NCBI RefSeq assembly: GCF_000428045.1
Contig: NZ_KE386617.1
Location: 157,997 to 221,996 of the forward strand
DNA: 64,000 bases
DNA from: Sedimenticola selenatireducens DSM 17993
GTDB taxonomy: Bacteria; Pseudomonadota; Gammaproteobacteria; Chromatiales; Chromatiaceae
Direction of reading: 5' to 3'
Both the position numbers and the translations under genes were made by a program. Below the pieces are notes generated by a model, which worked only from the letters and a program-made list of their open reading frames with translations, had not been told where the DNA came from and made no database searches. Of the stretch, positions 31,964 through 42,040 are shown piece after piece (position 1 is the stretch's first letter; the number at the start of each line of letters is the position of its first letter).

Positions 31964-33058
31964 GTGACTGATCAAGACAACATATTTCTGCCTTACGCCC
32001 ATGGTGTGCCCCAGTGTCGCGGAATGATCCGCTCCTGTCCCGAGGACTTCATGGTGGATGAGATCCCGCTGGTTGAGCCGGATGGTGAAGGGGAGCATCT
32101 GCTGCTACACGTGGAGAAGCGTGACAGCAATACCGCCTGGGTGGCGGGAACTCTGGCCCGGCACGCCGGTGTTTCCCGGATGGATGTCAGTTATGCCGGG
32201 CTGAAGGATCGGCATGCCCTGACTCGTCAGTGGTTCTCAATCCGGCTGGCCGGTAAACCGGAGCCGGACTGGAGTGCCATTGAATCAACCGAGTTCCGGG
32301 TACTGCAAACCGCCAGACACAGCCGCAAGCTGCGTGTCGGTGCCTTGAAGGGCAACCGCTTCAGGATCAGGGTGCGGGCGTTTGAAGGGGATGAAGCAGC
32401 GTTGAACGCCACCCTGAACAACATTGCCCGTGACGGAATACCCAACTATTTTGGGGAACAGCGTTTTGGCACGGAGGATGGGAACCTGGCATCGGCCCGC
32501 GCCCTGTTCACCGGGGAGCTGAAACGGGTAAAACGGGAGAAGCGCGGTTTCTATCTCTCTGCGGTCCGGTCACTGCTGTTTAATAAAGTGCTGGCCACCC
32601 GGGTCACCGCCGGCAACTGGAATCGGCCACTCGCCGGTGAGCGGATGATGCTGGCGGGTACCCGCAGCAGCTTTCCGGTCGCCTCCGTCGATGAGGAGAT
32701 AATGCAGCGGCTTGAGTGCATGGATATCCACACTTCCGGCCCCCTGTGGGGGCGCGGCGAAAGCATGGTATCGGGTGAGGTGGCGGAACTGGAGTCGGCG
32801 GTGCTGCTGCCGGAGCAGTTCTGGCGTGATGGATTGGAGCGGTTCGGGCTGCAGATGGAGCGGCGTTCCCTGCGGGTAGCGGTGAGTGACCTTACCTGGG
32901 ACAGGCGGGGCGACCTGCTGGAACTGGATTTCAGCTTGCCCAAGGGCTGTTTCGCCACCACGTTGCTCAGGGAGTGTATTGACTATCACCCGGCTGCGAT
33001 CAAGCCTGATCAACCCTGCGCGTCTGAAGCTGTTGCTACCCCCGGGGGGCGGCAGTAG
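31964..33058 (+). CDS. truD: tRNA pseudouridine(13) synthase
   Basis: TruD isomerises U13 of certain tRNAs. The 364-residue protein has the family start region MIRSCPEDFMVDEIPL and the catalytic Asp in SYAGLKDRHALTRQWFS. It also has PNYFGEQRFG and the inserted domain near GERMMLAGTRSSF. The start is GTG at 31964. It belongs to the ispDF-truD-surE-pcm cluster; its 3' end approaches the convergent Smr gene within 8 bases. Confidence 0.95.
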   Translation: MTDQDNIFLPYAHGVPQCRGMIRSCPEDFMVDEIPLVEPDGEGEHLLLHVEKRDSNTAWVAGTLARHAGVSRMDVSYAGLKDRHALTRQWFSIRLAGKPEPDWSAIESTEFRVLQTARHSRKLRVGALKGNRFRIRVRAFEGDEAALNATLNNIARDGIPNYFGEQRFGTEDGNLASARALFTGELKRVKREKRGFYLSAVRSLLFNKVLATRVTAGNWNRPLAGERMMLAGTRSSFPVASVDEEIMQRLECMDIHTSGPLWGRGESMVSGEVAELESAVLLPEQFWRDGLERFGLQMERRSLRVAVSDLTWDRRGDLLELDFSLPKGCFATTLLRECIDYHPAAIKPDQPCASEAVATPGGRQ

Positions 33059-33066
33059 GAGTCCCC

Positions 33067-33627
33067 CTAACTGCGATCAAGCTGAGCCAACCCCTTGCGC
33101 GAGAGCAGCACATAGGCGGCGCCGGTCCCACCATCAAACCGGGGGGCGGAGCAGAAGGCGAGCACTTCATCACGTTGTCGCAGCCATTGGTTGATTTTCT
33201 GTTTCAGGATCGGCTGGCGATCTTCCGAACGATAGCCCTTGCCATGGATGATCTGTACCACTCGTAATCGATGTCGGATGGCGTGTGCCAGAAAGCCGGC
33301 CAGTGCCCGGCGTGCCTCCACCACCCGCAGTCCGTGCAGGTCGAGCATGTCCTCGGGTGGGATTCTGCCGCGCTGCAGATCCTGAAACAGTCGATTCTGG
33401 ATTCCGGGACGGATGAACTCCAGTTCCTCGCCGGTTTCGATATTGAGATCGGCAAACTCATCGCTCAGCCCATCGCCCGTCGCCTTCGGATTGGGTGGCA
33501 GGGGAAGCGGTTTTAGCCTGGGCTTGTAAGGGGTGGCCTTGTCGTGTTCATGCCGTACGGCACCTTCCACCTCCTGTTGGAAATGGACATCGACATTATC
33601 CCGGTTCTGTTGTTCATCGTCGGTCAT
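33067..33627 (-). CDS. Smr-domain protein (SmrA-like putative endonuclease)
   Basis: The 186-residue protein has a hydrophilic N-terminal half and a C-terminal Smr domain, related to the C-terminus of MutS2. The core motifs are LDLHGLRVVEARRAL, VVQIIHGKGYRSE and the closing GGTGAAYVLL. Stand-alone Smr proteins are reported to nick DNA or RNA, but the role of this one is not established. It lies between truD and surE on the opposite strand and is divergent from surE. Confidence 0.88.
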   Translation of the reverse strand: MTDDEQQNRDNVDVHFQQEVEGAVRHEHDKATPYKPRLKPLPLPPNPKATGDGLSDEFADLNIETGEELEFIRPGIQNRLFQDLQRGRIPPEDMLDLHGLRVVEARRALAGFLAHAIRHRLRVVQIIHGKGYRSEDRQPILKQKINQWLRQRDEVLAFCSAPRFDGGTGAAYVLLSRKGLAQLDRS

Positions 33628-33784
33628 GACGGAAACCAGTATATCATCCCGGGATCAACTGATACGCAAACCTGCCGCTATATCAGGAATCCATATAGGG
33701 AATCGTGCGCTGCAGGTCGAGTAGTTGCAGCATTTCCAGTATAGTTTGGTCTTTGAACCCGTGTATTTGGCGTCTTGATTTTGT

Positions 33785-34537
33785 ATGAAGATTTTACTGA
33801 GTAACGATGATGGCTACCTGGCTCCCGGCCTGAGAATATTGGCGGCTGAACTGTCGGGTCTGGCGGAGATTACCGTGGTGGCCCCGGAGCGCAACTGTAG
33901 CGGGGCAAGCAACTCGCTGACCCTGGAGTACCCCATCCGCGCCGAGTTGGCGGATAACGGTTTTATCCGGGTTGACGGAACCCCCACCGACTGTGTGCAT
34001 CTGGCCATTACCGGTCTTCTGGATGAAGAGCCGGACATGGTGATTGCCGGAATCAATGCCGGCGCCAACCTGGGCGATGATGTGCTCTATTCCGGTACCG
34101 TGGCGGCCGCCACCGAGGGGCGATTCCTTGGTCTGCCGGCCATTGCCCTTTCCATGAATGGTCATGATCCAAAGTATTACGAGACCGGAGCGCGGGTTGC
34201 CAGAGAGCTGGTTGAGCATCTTCAGGCGGAGCCGCTCGCCCCGGATACCATTATCAACGTGAATATTCCCGATCTCCCCTATGACGAGCTGAAAGGTTAT
34301 CAGGTCACCCGGCTCGGTCACCGGCATCGGGCTGAACCGGTGGTGCGCGACACCGATCCCCGGGGCAGGACTATCTATTGGGTAGGGCCGGCCGGTCTGG
34401 AACAGGATGCCGGCTCGGGAACCGACTTCTTTGCAGTCAGGGAGGGTTATGTCTCCGTCACGCCGCTACAGGTGGATCTGACCCGGTATGCCGATATCGA
34501 TCGACTCGGGGACTGGCTGGGCAGGCTGGGGCAATGA
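33785..34537 (+). CDS. surE: 5'/3'-nucleotidase SurE
   Basis: SurE is a metal-dependent phosphatase for nucleoside monophosphates, linked to stationary-phase survival. The metal ligands are in [15 protein letters not shown] (Asp8 and Asp9), CSGASNSLT (Ser) and [18 protein letters not shown] (Asn). Length is 250 residues. The pcm start codon overlaps the stop, and yqaA-like, nlpD and rpoS follow, the conserved survival cluster. Confidence 0.97.
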   Translation: MKILLSNDDGYLAPGLRILAAELSGLAEITVVAPERNCSGASNSLTLEYPIRAELADNGFIRVDGTPTDCVHLAITGLLDEEPDMVIAGINAGANLGDDVLYSGTVAAATEGRFLGLPAIALSMNGHDPKYYETGARVARELVEHLQAEPLAPDTIINVNIPDLPYDELKGYQVTRLGHRHRAEPVVRDTDPRGRTIYWVGPAGLEQDAGSGTDFFAVREGYVSVTPLQVDLTRYADIDRLGDWLGRLGQ

Positions 34538-35196
34538 GCAGTTCGCTACACCGCGGGATCGGTATGACCTCGCTACGTACCCGGGAGCGGCTGATCCAGC
34601 GTTTGCGTGACGAAGGGATCGGCAATCAGGCGGTGCTGGAGGCGATACGCAATACTCCGAGACATATCTTTGTGGATGAGGCGCTGGCCAGTCGCGCCTA
34701 TGAAGATACCGCCCTGCCGATCGGTCAGGGGCAGACGATCTCCCAGCCGTTTATTGTGGCGCGGATGACTGAACTGCTACTGGAGGCGGGGCCACTGGAG
34801 ACAGTGCTGGAGATTGGCACTGGTTCAGGGTATCAGACGGCAATCCTGTCGAAGCTGGTGAAACGGGTCTACAGCGTGGAGCGGATCAAGTCGTTACAGC
34901 TGCAGGCGAGAAAGCGTTTTCAGGAGCTGCATGTCCGAAATATCCGTCTACATCATCGGGATGGGGGTATGGGCCTGCCTGAATATGCCCCATTCGACGG
35001 GATACTGGTTACCGCTGCTCCGGAGGGCATACCGCGGGCACTGGTGGATCAACTGCGCGTCGGGGGCTGCATGATCCTGCCTATCGGCAATCGTTCGGAA
35101 CAGGTGCTGGTAAGGGTGACCCGGACCCGCGCCGGTTATGAGAAGGAGCTGCTTGAACAGGTGGTTTTTGTACCCCTGTTGGGGGGCACACTCTGA
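34534..35196 (+). CDS. pcm: Protein-L-isoaspartate O-methyltransferase
   Basis: Pcm methylates isoaspartyl residues in damaged proteins to start their repair. I use the ATG at 34534, which overlaps the surE stop (220 residues). The SAM-binding motif [15 protein letters not shown] and the substrate region [18 protein letters not shown] are clear. The C-terminal block [12 protein letters not shown] is also present. The next gene overlaps its last base. Confidence 0.97.
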   Translation: MSSSLHRGIGMTSLRTRERLIQRLRDEGIGNQAVLEAIRNTPRHIFVDEALASRAYEDTALPIGQGQTISQPFIVARMTELLLEAGPLETVLEIGTGSGYQTAILSKLVKRVYSVERIKSLQLQARKRFQELHVRNIRLHHRDGGMGLPEYAPFDGILVTAAPEGIPRALVDQLRVGGCMILPIGNRSEQVLVRVTRTRAGYEKELLEQVVFVPLLGGTL

Positions 35197-35780
35197 TGAA
35201 GCTCTTTTCCAGACTCTATGTACGTGTGCTTGATTGGTCACGGCATCGGTATGCGCCCCATTACCTGGCCGGACTCAGTTTTGCGGAATCCTCTTTCTTT
35301 CCCATTCCTCCCGATGTGATGCTGGCACCAATGACCCTGGCCAATCCTGGCAAGGCGTGGAATTTCGCCACTCTGACCACGGTTGCATCCGTCCTGGGTG
35401 GTCTGCTGGGTTATACGATTGGATTGTTCGCATTCGAGTTGATTGAGCCCCTGCTCAAAGGCGCGGGATATTTCCCAAAATATCTGCAGGTACGCGAATG
35501 GTTCACTGAGTGGGGCTTCTGGGCGATCTTCCTGGCAGGCTTCTCACCCATTCCCTACAAACTGTTTACCATCTCTGCCGGGGTTATCTCGATGGCGCTT
35601 TTGCCCTTCATTCTGGCGTCGTTTATCGGACGCGGTGCACGGTTCTTTATGGTGGCCGGTCTGATGGCCTGGGGCGGCGAGCGTATGGAACATACACTGC
35701 ATAAATATATTGACCGGATCGGCTGGGCCATGGTCTTGTTGATCGGTCTGGTCATCGTCGGGGTCAAGCTATACCGATAG
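35196..35780 (+). CDS. YqaA/DedA-family inner-membrane protein
   Basis: A 194-residue membrane protein of the SNARE-associated (DedA/VTT) family. Four to five hydrophobic segments can be traced. The family features are ESSFFPIPPDVMLAPM near the N-terminus, GGLLGYTIG in the second helix and the loop AGFSPIPYKLFTISAGV. Relatives are proposed to act in lipid movement or membrane potential maintenance; the exact role is open. It is coupled to pcm and precedes nlpD, as in many gammaproteobacteria. Confidence 0.85.
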   Translation: MKLFSRLYVRVLDWSRHRYAPHYLAGLSFAESSFFPIPPDVMLAPMTLANPGKAWNFATLTTVASVLGGLLGYTIGLFAFELIEPLLKGAGYFPKYLQVREWFTEWGFWAIFLAGFSPIPYKLFTISAGVISMALLPFILASFIGRGARFFMVAGLMAWGGERMEHTLHKYIDRIGWAMVLLIGLVIVGVKLYR

Positions 35781-35824
35781 CGTATTACAAGAACACCCGT
35801 GAAAAACCTGGAGAAGGCGTAATA

Positions 35825-36727
35825 TTGGCAGGCAAAGCGTGTGGCGAGATGATTGGAGTCCGGACCACCAGCGGTAACGCCAGGCGTTCTGCCACGGGGC
35901 TGCCGAGCGAATATGCCCGGGTACTCCACGCCTGCCTGGCCGCTTTTCTGCTGATCGGTAATCTGAGCGGATGCAGTGCGCCCGTGAGAGCGCCTGTGGT
36001 CTCACGCGATCATCCGCCACTACAGCAGCAGCGCAGTGCCAGACCCAGTGTCTATCGGGTACGGAAAGGCGATACTCTTTACTCCATCGCCTGGCGTTTC
36101 GGTATTGACTACGCCTCCGTGGCCCGTTGGAACGGGATACGTTATCCCTACACTATATATCCGGGCCAGAGATTGCGTCTGACACCCACAACACGGAGTC
36201 GGGTTGCTGAGACGCCATCAGTAAAAACCCCACAAACCAGGGGTGCCTCTAGTAAGAATAAACCGGTAGTATCTGGTAAGCAGCTATCCAGATCATCGCC
36301 AAAAGGAGTATCATCAAGCCAGACTGAAGGGAAATCTGGCAGCGAGAGCCTTAAGTTACAATGGTTGTGGCCGACTGATGGTTCAGTGGTGCAGCGTTTC
36401 GTCAAAGGTGATCCGGTGAGAAAGGGCGTTAAGATCGAAGGGCGATATGGAACATCGATCAACGCAGCGGAGACAGGCAAGGTGGTGTATGCCGGCAGTG
36501 GGTTGATTGGTTACGGACGCCTGGTAATTATCAAGCATAACAAGAACTATCTTAGTGCTTACGGTTACAATAAAAAAATTCATGTTAAAGAAGGTGATAC
36601 GGTTGAGAAGGGGATACGTATCGCGGAAATGGGCAGTGATGGTAACGGAAAACCCATGCTTCATTTTGAGATCAGACGCAACGGAGCGCCTGTCGATCCT
36701 CTGAAGCTGTTGCCGCACCGTCCTTGA
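35825..36727 (+). CDS. nlpD: NlpD-like lipoprotein with LysM and degenerate M23 domain
   Basis: NlpD activates amidases during daughter-cell separation. A TTG at 35825 is supported by AGAAGG 7 bases upstream (300 residues); an in-frame ATG at 35849 would also serve. The signal peptide ends in the lipobox LSGC. A LysM domain ([16 protein letters not shown]) is followed by a Ser/Lys-rich linker. The M23/LytM domain (about 190-300) lacks the zinc ligands: the HxH position reads MLHFEI and the upstream His is absent, as in enzymatically inactive NlpD. rpoS begins 43 bases later, so the rpoS promoter may lie within this gene as in Escherichia coli. Confidence 0.9.
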   Translation: MAGKACGEMIGVRTTSGNARRSATGLPSEYARVLHACLAAFLLIGNLSGCSAPVRAPVVSRDHPPLQQQRSARPSVYRVRKGDTLYSIAWRFGIDYASVARWNGIRYPYTIYPGQRLRLTPTTRSRVAETPSVKTPQTRGASSKNKPVVSGKQLSRSSPKGVSSSQTEGKSGSESLKLQWLWPTDGSVVQRFVKGDPVRKGVKIEGRYGTSINAAETGKVVYAGSGLIGYGRLVIIKHNKNYLSAYGYNKKIHVKEGDTVEKGIRIAEMGSDGNGKPMLHFEIRRNGAPVDPLKLLPHRP

Positions 36728-36770
36728 TCTGCTGATCAGAATATCCGCAAGATTTGCCAGGAGGATTTAT

Positions 36771-37745
36771 ATGGTCAAACGGCAGTTGGATAAGGAGAAG
36801 GAGGGGAATACCGGCGTATCGGAGTCCCCGGAGTCCACGGTCCGGGCGAAACGACCGGCGGATAACCAGGCCAAGGTTATTGCCGAGAGTGACGACGGGG
36901 CTGGGCAGTCTGCCCAAATGGATGCGACGCGCCTCTATCTGAGTGAGATTGGCGCTTCAAAGCTGCTGACCGCGGAAGAAGAGGTAACACTGGCCCGGCT
37001 GGCGCAGAAAGGCGATATCGCAGCGCGCCAGCGTATGATCGAAAGCAACCTGCGTTTGGTCGTCAAGATTGCACGGCGATACATGAACCGGGGGCTTGCA
37101 CTGCTTGATCTGATCGAGGAGGGGAACCTTGGACTGATTCGGGCGGTTGAAAAGTTCGACCCGGAACGGGGGTTTCGGTTCTCAACCTACGCTACTTGGT
37201 GGATAAGGCAGACCATCGAGCGGGCAATCATGAATCAGACTCGTACCATCCGTTTACCGATTCACGTGGTTAAAGAGATTAATGTCTATCTGCGAGCGGC
37301 ACGAAAACTGACACAACAGCTCGATCATGAGCCCACAGCCGATGAGATCGCCGACCTGCTCGACAGACCTATTGATGAAGTAAAACACATGCTAGGTCTG
37401 AATGAGCGGATAACCTCCGTGGATACGCCGTTTGGCAAGAATGCAGACAAACCATTACTCGATACGATCCCGGATGTGCAGTCAGAAGACCCATCTGACA
37501 GTCTGCAGAGTGAAGGGATGACGGCCAACCTGGATGACTGGCTGAACAAGCTGAATGATAAGCAGCGCGAGGTGGTTGAGCGGCGCTTTGGACTGCACGG
37601 CTATGAAAATGCCACGCTGGAGCAGGTAGCCAATGAACTCGGGGTGACCCGGGAGCGGGTTCGGCAGATACAGATGGATGCCCTGAAGCGGCTGCGGGGT
37701 ATATTGGAAAAGGATGGTTTTTCTGTGGAAGCGCTATTCAAATAG
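36771..37745 (+). CDS. rpoS: RNA polymerase sigma factor RpoS
   Basis: RpoS directs stationary-phase and general stress transcription. After a variable N-terminus of about 45 residues come region 1.2 ([20 protein letters not shown]), region 2 ([27 protein letters not shown] and [17 protein letters not shown]) and region 3. Region 4 ends in the helix-turn-helix [19 protein letters not shown]. The 324-residue length and the position directly after nlpD identify RpoS rather than RpoD. The ribosome binding site AGGAGG is strong. Confidence 0.97.
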   Translation: MVKRQLDKEKEGNTGVSESPESTVRAKRPADNQAKVIAESDDGAGQSAQMDATRLYLSEIGASKLLTAEEEVTLARLAQKGDIAARQRMIESNLRLVVKIARRYMNRGLALLDLIEEGNLGLIRAVEKFDPERGFRFSTYATWWIRQTIERAIMNQTRTIRLPIHVVKEINVYLRAARKLTQQLDHEPTADEIADLLDRPIDEVKHMLGLNERITSVDTPFGKNADKPLLDTIPDVQSEDPSDSLQSEGMTANLDDWLNKLNDKQREVVERRFGLHGYENATLEQVANELGVTRERVRQIQMDALKRLRGILEKDGFSVEALFK

Positions 37746-37983
37746 CAGGTCAACGGGTATTTGTACCAAATTGGCACCCTGTCCAGAAGCGCCCCTGGCG
37801 GGGTGTCATGCTATCTGCCCGTCAGTTTATCGCCGCCGGTGGGGCTGGTCGTTACTTGGGATTAAAAGGGGTGTGAGAGTAAGTTCTGGCCGTAAATGAG
37901 AATTGATGCTAGAACCTGTATTAATGTTACAGTATTCGGCAGAATAAGGTTTGAATGATCAGCGATTAATAAATGATTAACCA

Positions 37984-38742
37984 ATGGAAAGAGTGAAAAA
38001 GCAGATTCCTCAGATTGGGCGTAGAAGAGTGTCGGACAAAGCGGCCGCTGATGAAGTGGCCTGTCAGGATTGCGGCATGGACCCGATGTGTTCCATCCTT
38101 GAGTATGCCGAGGAGGGTAGCAACGTACCCGAAGGGGTATTGTTGCGGCGCCGGCATGTGGCCCGGGGAGAGACTATTTTTCTCAAGGATGACCCATTCA
38201 GGTCTGTTTTTGCCGTCAAGTCGGGGTCTTTCAAAACCTACATACCCAAGGTGTCGGGTTATGATCAGGTGGTTGGTTTCCACCTGATTGGGGAGTTGGT
38301 CGGCATGGAGGGACTCTCCGGCCAGCGTTATCCCTATACCGCGCGAGCCTTGCAGGACAGCAGTGTCTGTGAACTCAGAATGGAATCCCTCTCGGAATCC
38401 GGCTATCTGCTGGAGGACCTGCAACAGGGCATTATCAATATGCTGAGCGCCGAGGTGGCTTTTAATCATCAGTTGATAACCACCCTGATACATCAAAGCG
38501 CCGATCAGCGCCTGGCTGGATTTTTGCTCAACCTGACCAAACGCCTGCATGCCCGTGGCATGCGCCAGATCGAGTTTCAGATCGGCATGTCCAGAAGTGA
38601 TATTGGCAGTTATCTTGGCCTGGCCAGTGAGACCGTCAGTCGTGTGTTTACGCGTTTCCAGAAGAACGGTCTGATTCAACTGCGCCATAAACGGTTGCGC
38701 CTGCTGGATCAGGACGGTCTGCGGGATATCGCTGAACACTGA
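37984..38742 (+). CDS. FNR-type transcriptional regulator (second paralogue)
   Basis: This 252-residue protein has the complete FNR ligand pattern: Cys27, Cys30 and Cys36 (C-x2-C-x5-C) plus Cys129. Its recognition helix IGSYLGLASETVSRVFTRF keeps the E-xx-SR residues, so it should bind the same TTGAT-type half-sites as the FNR at 22814. The N-terminus is longer by 11 residues. It follows rpoS by 238 bases and is convergent with sirB2. The ubiUV genes begin about 0.7 kb downstream, which suggests an anaerobic role, but no direct target is shown. Confidence 0.93.
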   Translation: MERVKKQIPQIGRRRVSDKAAADEVACQDCGMDPMCSILEYAEEGSNVPEGVLLRRRHVARGETIFLKDDPFRSVFAVKSGSFKTYIPKVSGYDQVVGFHLIGELVGMEGLSGQRYPYTARALQDSSVCELRMESLSESGYLLEDLQQGIINMLSAEVAFNHQLITTLIHQSADQRLAGFLLNLTKRLHARGMRQIEFQIGMSRSDIGSYLGLASETVSRVFTRFQKNGLIQLRHKRLRLLDQDGLRDIAEH

Positions 38743-38757
38743 GCCTTCCGGCTCCCG

Positions 38758-39159
38758 CTATCCGAGCAAGAATTCCCAGGGCCGGGGAAGTCGGGTCAGG
38801 GCGACCGCCACGATATAACCCGCGGTGAGCAGGGCCATGATACCGAATAAGATTCGATTACGGCGCAATCCGGCCCATTTGAAGGCAAACATACCCAAAA
38901 CGATATAGAGTAGCAGGGCTGCCAGCTTGGCGGTCAACCAGGGAGCTACGAAGGGGTATTGTCGACTCATCACCGCCAATGCAATACCTGCCACAAGCAA
39001 TAGTGAGTCATTGGTCTGGGATATCAGTCGTACCCAGCGATGGTTGAATAATCGTGACCGGCTCAACATCCATACAAAACGCAGCGTAAAAAAACCGATG
39101 GTGAAGATCACCGTGCTGACGTGTAGAGTCTTAATCCAGTAGTAAATCATGAGTTCCAT
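38758..39159 (-). CDS. SirB2-family membrane protein
   Basis: A 133-residue inner-membrane protein with four predicted helices (about 6-28, 47-66, 73-93 and 100-120). The sequence LKTLHVSTVIFTIGFFTLRFVW-type start and WLTAKLAALLLYIVLGMFA match the SirB2 family, named for a Salmonella invasion regulator locus. The biochemical function is unknown. It lies between the second FNR gene and ubiU. Confidence 0.8.
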   Translation of the reverse strand: MELMIYYWIKTLHVSTVIFTIGFFTLRFVWMLSRSRLFNHRWVRLISQTNDSLLLVAGIALAVMSRQYPFVAPWLTAKLAALLLYIVLGMFAFKWAGLRRNRILFGIMALLTAGYIVAVALTRLPRPWEFLLG

Positions 39160-39419
39160 TGCCGAGTCGCTAATGCGAAGGCAGCATACCTGTAACTACC
39201 GTTTGGGCCAAGGAGGCGCTGTCGTGGAGTGGCGCGGATTAAACCCGTATGATTTAGGGGTTGTCTGTTCAGTGCCAGGGAAGGGATAATTAACCCAGAA
39301 AACTGCAGGAAATATTGCTGGATCTGTTGGCGCAACCGATTGATTTTATATTGGAGTTCAATCGCCGGGCCGACGATGCCGGTCCTGCGCTGTTTCACAA
39401 TACCTGAGTGACTGAAACG

Positions 39420-40415
39420 ATGGAATTAGTATGCCCTGCCGGTAATCTGCCCTCCCTCAAGGCTGCAGTCGATAATGGCGCCGATGCCGTCTATTTCGGA
39501 TTCCGTGATGACACCAATGCCCGGCATTTCGCCGGTCTGAATTTTGGACCTGCCAAGATTGCGGAGGGCATACAGTATGCCCGCCAGCGTGGGGTCAAGG
39601 TGTTCCTCGCGCTCAATACCTATCCACAGCCAGATGGCTGGAGTCGATGGCAGAATGCAGTCGATCAGGCGGCCGATCTGGGTGTGGATGCCATGATTGC
39701 AGCGGATATCGGGGTACTGGACTATGCGGCAAACCGTTATCCGGCGCTTAACCTGCACCTCTCTGTACAGGGCTCCGCCACCAATTACGAGGCGCTGCAG
39801 TTTTACAAGGATAACTTTGGGGTCCGCCGCGCCGTATTGCCGCGGGTGCTCTCCCTCGGTCAGGTGCAGCATGTGGTCACTAACAGCCCGGTTGAGATTG
39901 AGGTGTTTGGTTTTGGCAGTCTCTGCGTGATGGTGGAGGGGCGTTGTATTCTCTCGTCCTATGCGACCGGGCGCTCACCCAATACCTACGGTGCCTGCTC
40001 GCCGGCCAGTCACGTGGAGTGGCGGGAAACCGCGGAAGGGCTGGAAACCCGCCTGGGCGGAGTCCTGATTGACCGCTTCGCCAAGGGCGAGAACGCGGGC
40101 TACCCCACCCTCTGCAAGGGAAGTTTCAGTGTCGGCGGCAATACCTATCATGCCATGGAGGAACCGACCAGCCTGAATACCCTGGAACTGCTGCCCCAGC
40201 TTCAAGCTGCCGGTATCGCCGCCATAAAGATCGAAGGGCGCCAACGCAGTCCGGTATATGTTCAACAGGTGGCCAGGGTCTGGCGTGCGGCGCTGGATGC
40301 CTGTCAACGGGACCCGGAAAACTATCGCCCACAGGCGGAGTGGATGGCCGAGCTTGGCAAGGTTTCAGAAGGGACTCAAACCACTCTCGGTGCCTACAGT
40401 CGCCCCTGGCAGTAA
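39420..40415 (+). CDS. ubiU: O2-independent ubiquinone biosynthesis protein UbiU (U32 family)
   Basis: UbiU and UbiV form a complex that hydroxylates ubiquinone precursors without oxygen. The ATG at 39420 gives 331 residues, the same length as the Escherichia coli protein; a GTG four codons earlier is possible. The four [4Fe-4S] ligands fall at Cys169, Cys176, Cys193 and Cys232, exactly the Escherichia coli numbering. The start MELVCPAGNLPSLKAA and DDTNARHFAGLNF are family hallmarks. ubiV follows after 15 bases. No clear FNR box was found upstream. Confidence 0.95.
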   Translation: MELVCPAGNLPSLKAAVDNGADAVYFGFRDDTNARHFAGLNFGPAKIAEGIQYARQRGVKVFLALNTYPQPDGWSRWQNAVDQAADLGVDAMIAADIGVLDYAANRYPALNLHLSVQGSATNYEALQFYKDNFGVRRAVLPRVLSLGQVQHVVTNSPVEIEVFGFGSLCVMVEGRCILSSYATGRSPNTYGACSPASHVEWRETAEGLETRLGGVLIDRFAKGENAGYPTLCKGSFSVGGNTYHAMEEPTSLNTLELLPQLQAAGIAAIKIEGRQRSPVYVQQVARVWRAALDACQRDPENYRPQAEWMAELGKVSEGTQTTLGAYSRPWQ

Positions 40416-40430
40416 AGGGTCTCTACTATT

Positions 40431-41351
40431 ATGAATACACAGCCGAAACTCTCTCTCGGACCAGTGCTTTATTATTGGGCAAAAGATCAGCTGCTTGATT
40501 TCTATGAAGAGATGGCGGCTTCACCCGTGGATATTATCTATCTGGGGGAGACGGTCTGTTCCAAACGCAGCCTGATGCGCACAGATGACTGGTTCTCCCT
40601 GGCGGAACGGTTGACGGCGGCGGGTAAGGAGGTGGTTTTTTCCACGCTGGCGTTGCTGGAGGCGGAATCCGAGCTGAAGCGGCTACGTCGAGTGTGCGAA
40701 AACGGTGCACACATGGTAGAGGCCAATGACATGGGGGCTGTACAGCTGATGCGGGGAAAACCCTTCGTCGCAGGCCATAGTGTCAATATTTATAATGACA
40801 GAACCCTGGCGCTGCTTGCCAGGCAGGGTCTCAAGCGCTGGGTGTTTCCGGTTGAACTGTCCAAGGTGACCCTGAAGGCAATGCAGGAACTGAGGCCGGA
40901 GGGGGTTGAAACCGAGCTGTTTGCCTTCGGTCGTCTACCACTGGCCTATTCGGCCCGTTGCTTTACCGCTCGGGCGTATAATTTGCCAAAAGACGATTGC
41001 CAATACCGCTGTCTTGACTTTCCCGATGGTTTGACCCTGTCGGCACAGGATGATACCCGTTTCCTTGCCCTGAACGGCATTCAGACCCAGTCGGCCCACA
41101 CCTTCAATCTGCTCCCGGAGCTGGATGAGGTGCGGACATTAGATGTGGATGTGCTACGAATCAGTCCTCAGGCCAATCACACGGCTAAAGTGATCGAACT
41201 GTTCAGCGGCTGTCTGAAGGGCGAGATCGAGCTGGAGGCTGGTGCAGCGAGGCTGGAGCGGCTGGTGCCGGTCGGCTCGTGCAATGGTTATTGGCATGGG
41301 GATGCTGGGATGGAGAATAGGGCTCAGGCGGCCGCCGAGGCACTGCTGTGA
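40431..41351 (+). CDS. ubiV: O2-independent ubiquinone biosynthesis protein UbiV (U32 family)
   Basis: This is the partner of UbiU. The 306-residue protein has [21 protein letters not shown] near the start. Its cluster ligands are Cys43 in GETVCSKRS and a C-x12-C-x3-C group in [20 protein letters not shown], the same spacing as in Escherichia coli UbiV. It forms an operon with ubiU and is convergent with ubiT. Confidence 0.95.
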   Translation: MNTQPKLSLGPVLYYWAKDQLLDFYEEMAASPVDIIYLGETVCSKRSLMRTDDWFSLAERLTAAGKEVVFSTLALLEAESELKRLRRVCENGAHMVEANDMGAVQLMRGKPFVAGHSVNIYNDRTLALLARQGLKRWVFPVELSKVTLKAMQELRPEGVETELFAFGRLPLAYSARCFTARAYNLPKDDCQYRCLDFPDGLTLSAQDDTRFLALNGIQTQSAHTFNLLPELDEVRTLDVDVLRISPQANHTAKVIELFSGCLKGEIELEAGAARLERLVPVGSCNGYWHGDAGMENRAQAAAEALL

Positions 41352-41417
41352 AGCGATATTCTGCGTTAAGTCGGTAAGAGAACAGCCCTTATATTCCAGC
41401 CGGCAGATTATTAATGC

Positions 41418-41969
41418 TCAGTTACGTCGCCCCAATCCGGGAAAAGGCAAGCGTGGTTTAGGCAGGCTCGGGATGCGTCCGATCAGGGTAGTGACGCCAT
41501 CCATCATTTTCAGGAACGGGCCAATGCGGCCGTCGAGTTCAAGTGCATCAAGGAAATTCTTCACATAGAGTCCCAACTCTGTGTCACCCCCGAGTCGCAG
41601 GCGGCGATTGAAAAACAGGGTGTCGGCATCTTCACGCCGGGTGGCGAGTAGCAGAAAATCGTAGATGGATCCCTCAATGCTCAGGTCGTGCGGCTGATTC
41701 GCACTGGCGGCAGCAAGTACGCCATCTCGAAGGGTGATGCTGAAATGGAGTCTGGCGTCGATCACATCCACGCGCATCACCTTTCCTTCCAGGAAGTCCA
41801 GTTCACCATCCGCCAGCTCCGGAACAAACAGCTTGTTGAGTACCTTAACCATTACCTGGCTATAGGTGGTCCCGGGTACCAGGCTTAGCGGCAACGCCAG
41901 TGGTGCGGGCAGATAGGGGGTTCCGGGAATATGGGTCATATTGTTCATCTGGATGCCATTCGTCATGTG
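41418..41969 (-). CDS. ubiT: Ubiquinone anaerobic accessory factor UbiT (SCP2 domain)
   Basis: UbiT is a lipid-binding SCP2-domain protein needed with UbiU/UbiV for anaerobic ubiquinone synthesis. The core DGELDFLEGK and DADTLFFNRRLRLGGDTELGLYVKNFLDALEL match Escherichia coli UbiT closely. I give the ATG at 41969 (183 residues); a TTG at 41990 and internal ATGs are alternatives, and none has a convincing ribosome binding site. It is convergent with ubiUV and lies downstream of cysG on the same strand after about 70 bases. Confidence 0.92.
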   Translation of the reverse strand, partial: HMTNGIQMNNMTHIPGTPYLPAPLALPLSLVPGTTYSQVMVKVLNKLFVPELADGELDFLEGKVMRVDVIDARLHFSITLRDGVLAAASANQPHDLSIEGSIYDFLLLATRREDADTLFFNRRLRLGGDTELGLYVKNFLDALELDGRIGPFLKMMDGVTTLIGRIPSLPKPRLPFPGLGRRN

Positions 41970-42040
41970 CTTGCTTGAGTTAATTCCCAAGGTACCGGCG
42001 TTATTTTGTCAATAAAACCGATGGTTTTCTCCGGCACTAT

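Noticed and set aside
39147-39398. Short reverse-strand open frame between sirB2 and ubiU
   Set aside because: Overlaps the sirB2 start, has no ribosome binding site and no motif; it probably spans promoter DNA.
41970-41992. TTGGGAATTAACTCAA before ubiT as an FNR-type site
   Set aside because: The TTG and CAA ends are 10 bases apart rather than 8 and the inner AT/AT positions do not match.
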